Origin: Flavobacteriales bacterium
GTDB taxonomy: Bacteria > Bacteroidota > Bacteroidia > DT-38
Length of the DNA stretch: 34,897 nt
Reading direction: 5' to 3'
Assembly: GCA_013214205.1 (NCBI GenBank)
Contig: JABSPQ010000363.1
Span: 1 to 34,897, forward strand
This document shows positions 34,110-34,897 of this stretch, one piece after another. Numbering within the stretch: the stretch's first letter is position 1; each line of letters begins with the position of its first letter. The notes below the pieces were generated by a model, which worked only from the letters and a program-made list of their open reading frames with translations, was not told where the DNA came from and made no database searches. A program made the translations under genes and the position numbers.

Positions 34110-34589
34110 ATGCTTAGTACAGATACATTCATTATAGAAAATAACTGCCCTGTAGTTTTGGGAAATAGCAAAACTGGAAAAAATCCATTTTGCAAATCGT
34201 GTGCTTGTACGGTAATCGACTGTACGAGTAAAAGCAAAACCGAAATAAAGGATTTGTATTCCCAGAGCAACGGAAATTTCTGTGGCATTTTTAAAGACGA
34301 TCAAGTTCTGAGTCCTAAAAGAAACTGGACATACAAGCTTATGTTTTCGGGATTGATAGCCATATCATTCGTTGGCTTTAACGTTACTCCTATCAAAGCT
34401 CAGTCTTTAGTTGATACACTTATTGTAGGCGAATCACCTCAAATCAATACAGCCGACGAAGAATATGTTTCGGAGGAAAAAGAGGTGAAGCGCAAAAGTA
34501 GATTTCGAATAAGCCACATGTGGCCTTTTAGACGATTAATAAGACAAGGTAAAATGAAAATGAGCTACAAAGAAGTTCGTTACCTCTAA
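34110..34589 (+). CDS. Zinc-ribbon-like one-TM protein, paralogue 2
   Basis: 159 residues. Same plan as its neighbour: C13-x14-C28-x2-C31 (with extra Cys33 and Cys38) -x26-C58 in FCKSCACTVIDC and FCGIFKDDQVLSP, a membrane segment (about 76-93, MFSGLIAISFVGFNVTP) ending in KAQ, an acidic linker and a basic tail (KRKSRFRISHMWPFRRLIRQ). The shared 'GFNV(S/T)P(L/I)KAQ' end of the membrane segment shows it is a duplicate of gene 33575-34069, diverged mainly in the cysteine-rich loop and tail. No further recognised domain. Confidence 0.75.
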   Translation: MLSTDTFIIENNCPVVLGNSKTGKNPFCKSCACTVIDCTSKSKTEIKDLYSQSNGNFCGIFKDDQVLSPKRNWTYKLMFSGLIAISFVGFNVTPIKAQSLVDTLIVGESPQINTADEEYVSEEKEVKRKSRFRISHMWPFRRLIRQGKMKMSYKEVRYL

Positions 34590-34705
34590 TTATTGGTTCC
34601 TTAAAAATAACACGCTTTGATTGGTCACCCTTGGCAGATGGTTTTAACATTTAGTTATAGCATTGAGATCCGTAATGGCTCTACTAAACCTAACCTATTA
34701 GACAT

Positions 34706-34744
34706 AAAAAAACCCTGATAATCTTTCGACTATCAGGGTTTTTT
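34706..34744 (-). terminator. rRNA operon terminator
   Basis: A 10-bp stem (AACCCTGATA at 34711-34720 with TATCAGGGTT at 34731-34740), loop ATCTTTCGAC, flanked by A-run and T-run (34706-34710 and 34741-34744). It lies 6 bases past the 5S gene on the minus strand, where it ends the rRNA transcript. Confidence 0.9.
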
Positions 34745-34750
34745 AAAAAA

Positions 34751-34861
<111 letters not shown>

Positions 34862-34897
34862 AGACTATAGCATAATGCAAGTACAATAAATAATGTG

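Overview
The window looks like chromosomal DNA from a free-living, probably marine or aquatic member of the Bacteroidota (Flavobacteriia-like). The signs are low GC content, a porU-type sortase, proteins ending in type IX secretion (T9SS) sorting domains, SprB repeats, a FecR/STN-type sigma regulatory cassette, start regions without strong Shine-Dalgarno sequences, and at least one clear TAnnTTTG -7 promoter element. No phage, plasmid or CRISPR locus was found. The mobile DNA consists of a cut-off IS30-type transposase at the left edge and a truncated ORF6N gene lying in a cluster of palindromes.

Layout. 1-400: 5' end of an IS30-family transposase, with hairpins. 0.4-1.3 kb: M90 (MtfA-like) zinc peptidase. 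1.4-4.8 kb: three tandem genes with carboxypeptidase-regulatory-like domains. The middle one is an intact YfbK-type von Willebrand A protein; the flanking two are broken by a nonsense codon and a homopolymer frameshift. 5.1-5.7 kb: START-domain exported protein. 5.9-9.7 kb: PorU, the T9SS sortase. 9.9-15.3 kb: a small unknown gene, then a minus-strand cassette of ECF sigma factor, FecR anti-sigma factor, STN-domain/beta-barrel protein and SprB-repeat T9SS substrate. 15.5-18.6 kb: three exported proteins of unknown function in one unit. 19.0-21.1 kb: a PD40/OmpA-family gene broken by two frameshifts and a stop. 21.1-28.4 kb: a minus-strand run of aldehyde dehydrogenase, sarcosine/dimethylglycine dehydrogenase-like flavoprotein, PlsC-type acyltransferase, outer-membrane barrel and BASS-type sodium symporter. 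28.5-31.3 kb: lipoprotein, membrane metallophosphoesterase and M48-like protease. 31.3-31.9 kb: ORF6N remnant and four palindromes. 31.9-34.6 kb: a second ECF sigma factor with a zinc-finger anti-sigma/TonB-C fusion, divergent from two tandem cysteine-rich one-TM proteins. Right edge: terminator and 5S rRNA, the end of an rRNA operon on the minus strand.

How the genes fit together. Two separate sigma/anti-sigma modules sit beside T9SS genes. The first has the usual Bacteroidota cell-surface-signalling parts, but its STN domain sits on a small barrel rather than on a TonB-dependent receptor, and its likely output is a SprB-repeat adhesin exported by the T9SS. The second couples a zinc-finger anti-sigma factor to a periplasmic TonB-C domain and faces two paralogous membrane proteins carrying a zinc-ribbon-like cysteine pattern. 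These two modules and the palindrome cluster are the best candidates for something undescribed. All three frameshifts in the window behave as single-base deletions at homopolymers, so gene decay and assembly error must be separated before the pseudogenes are believed.
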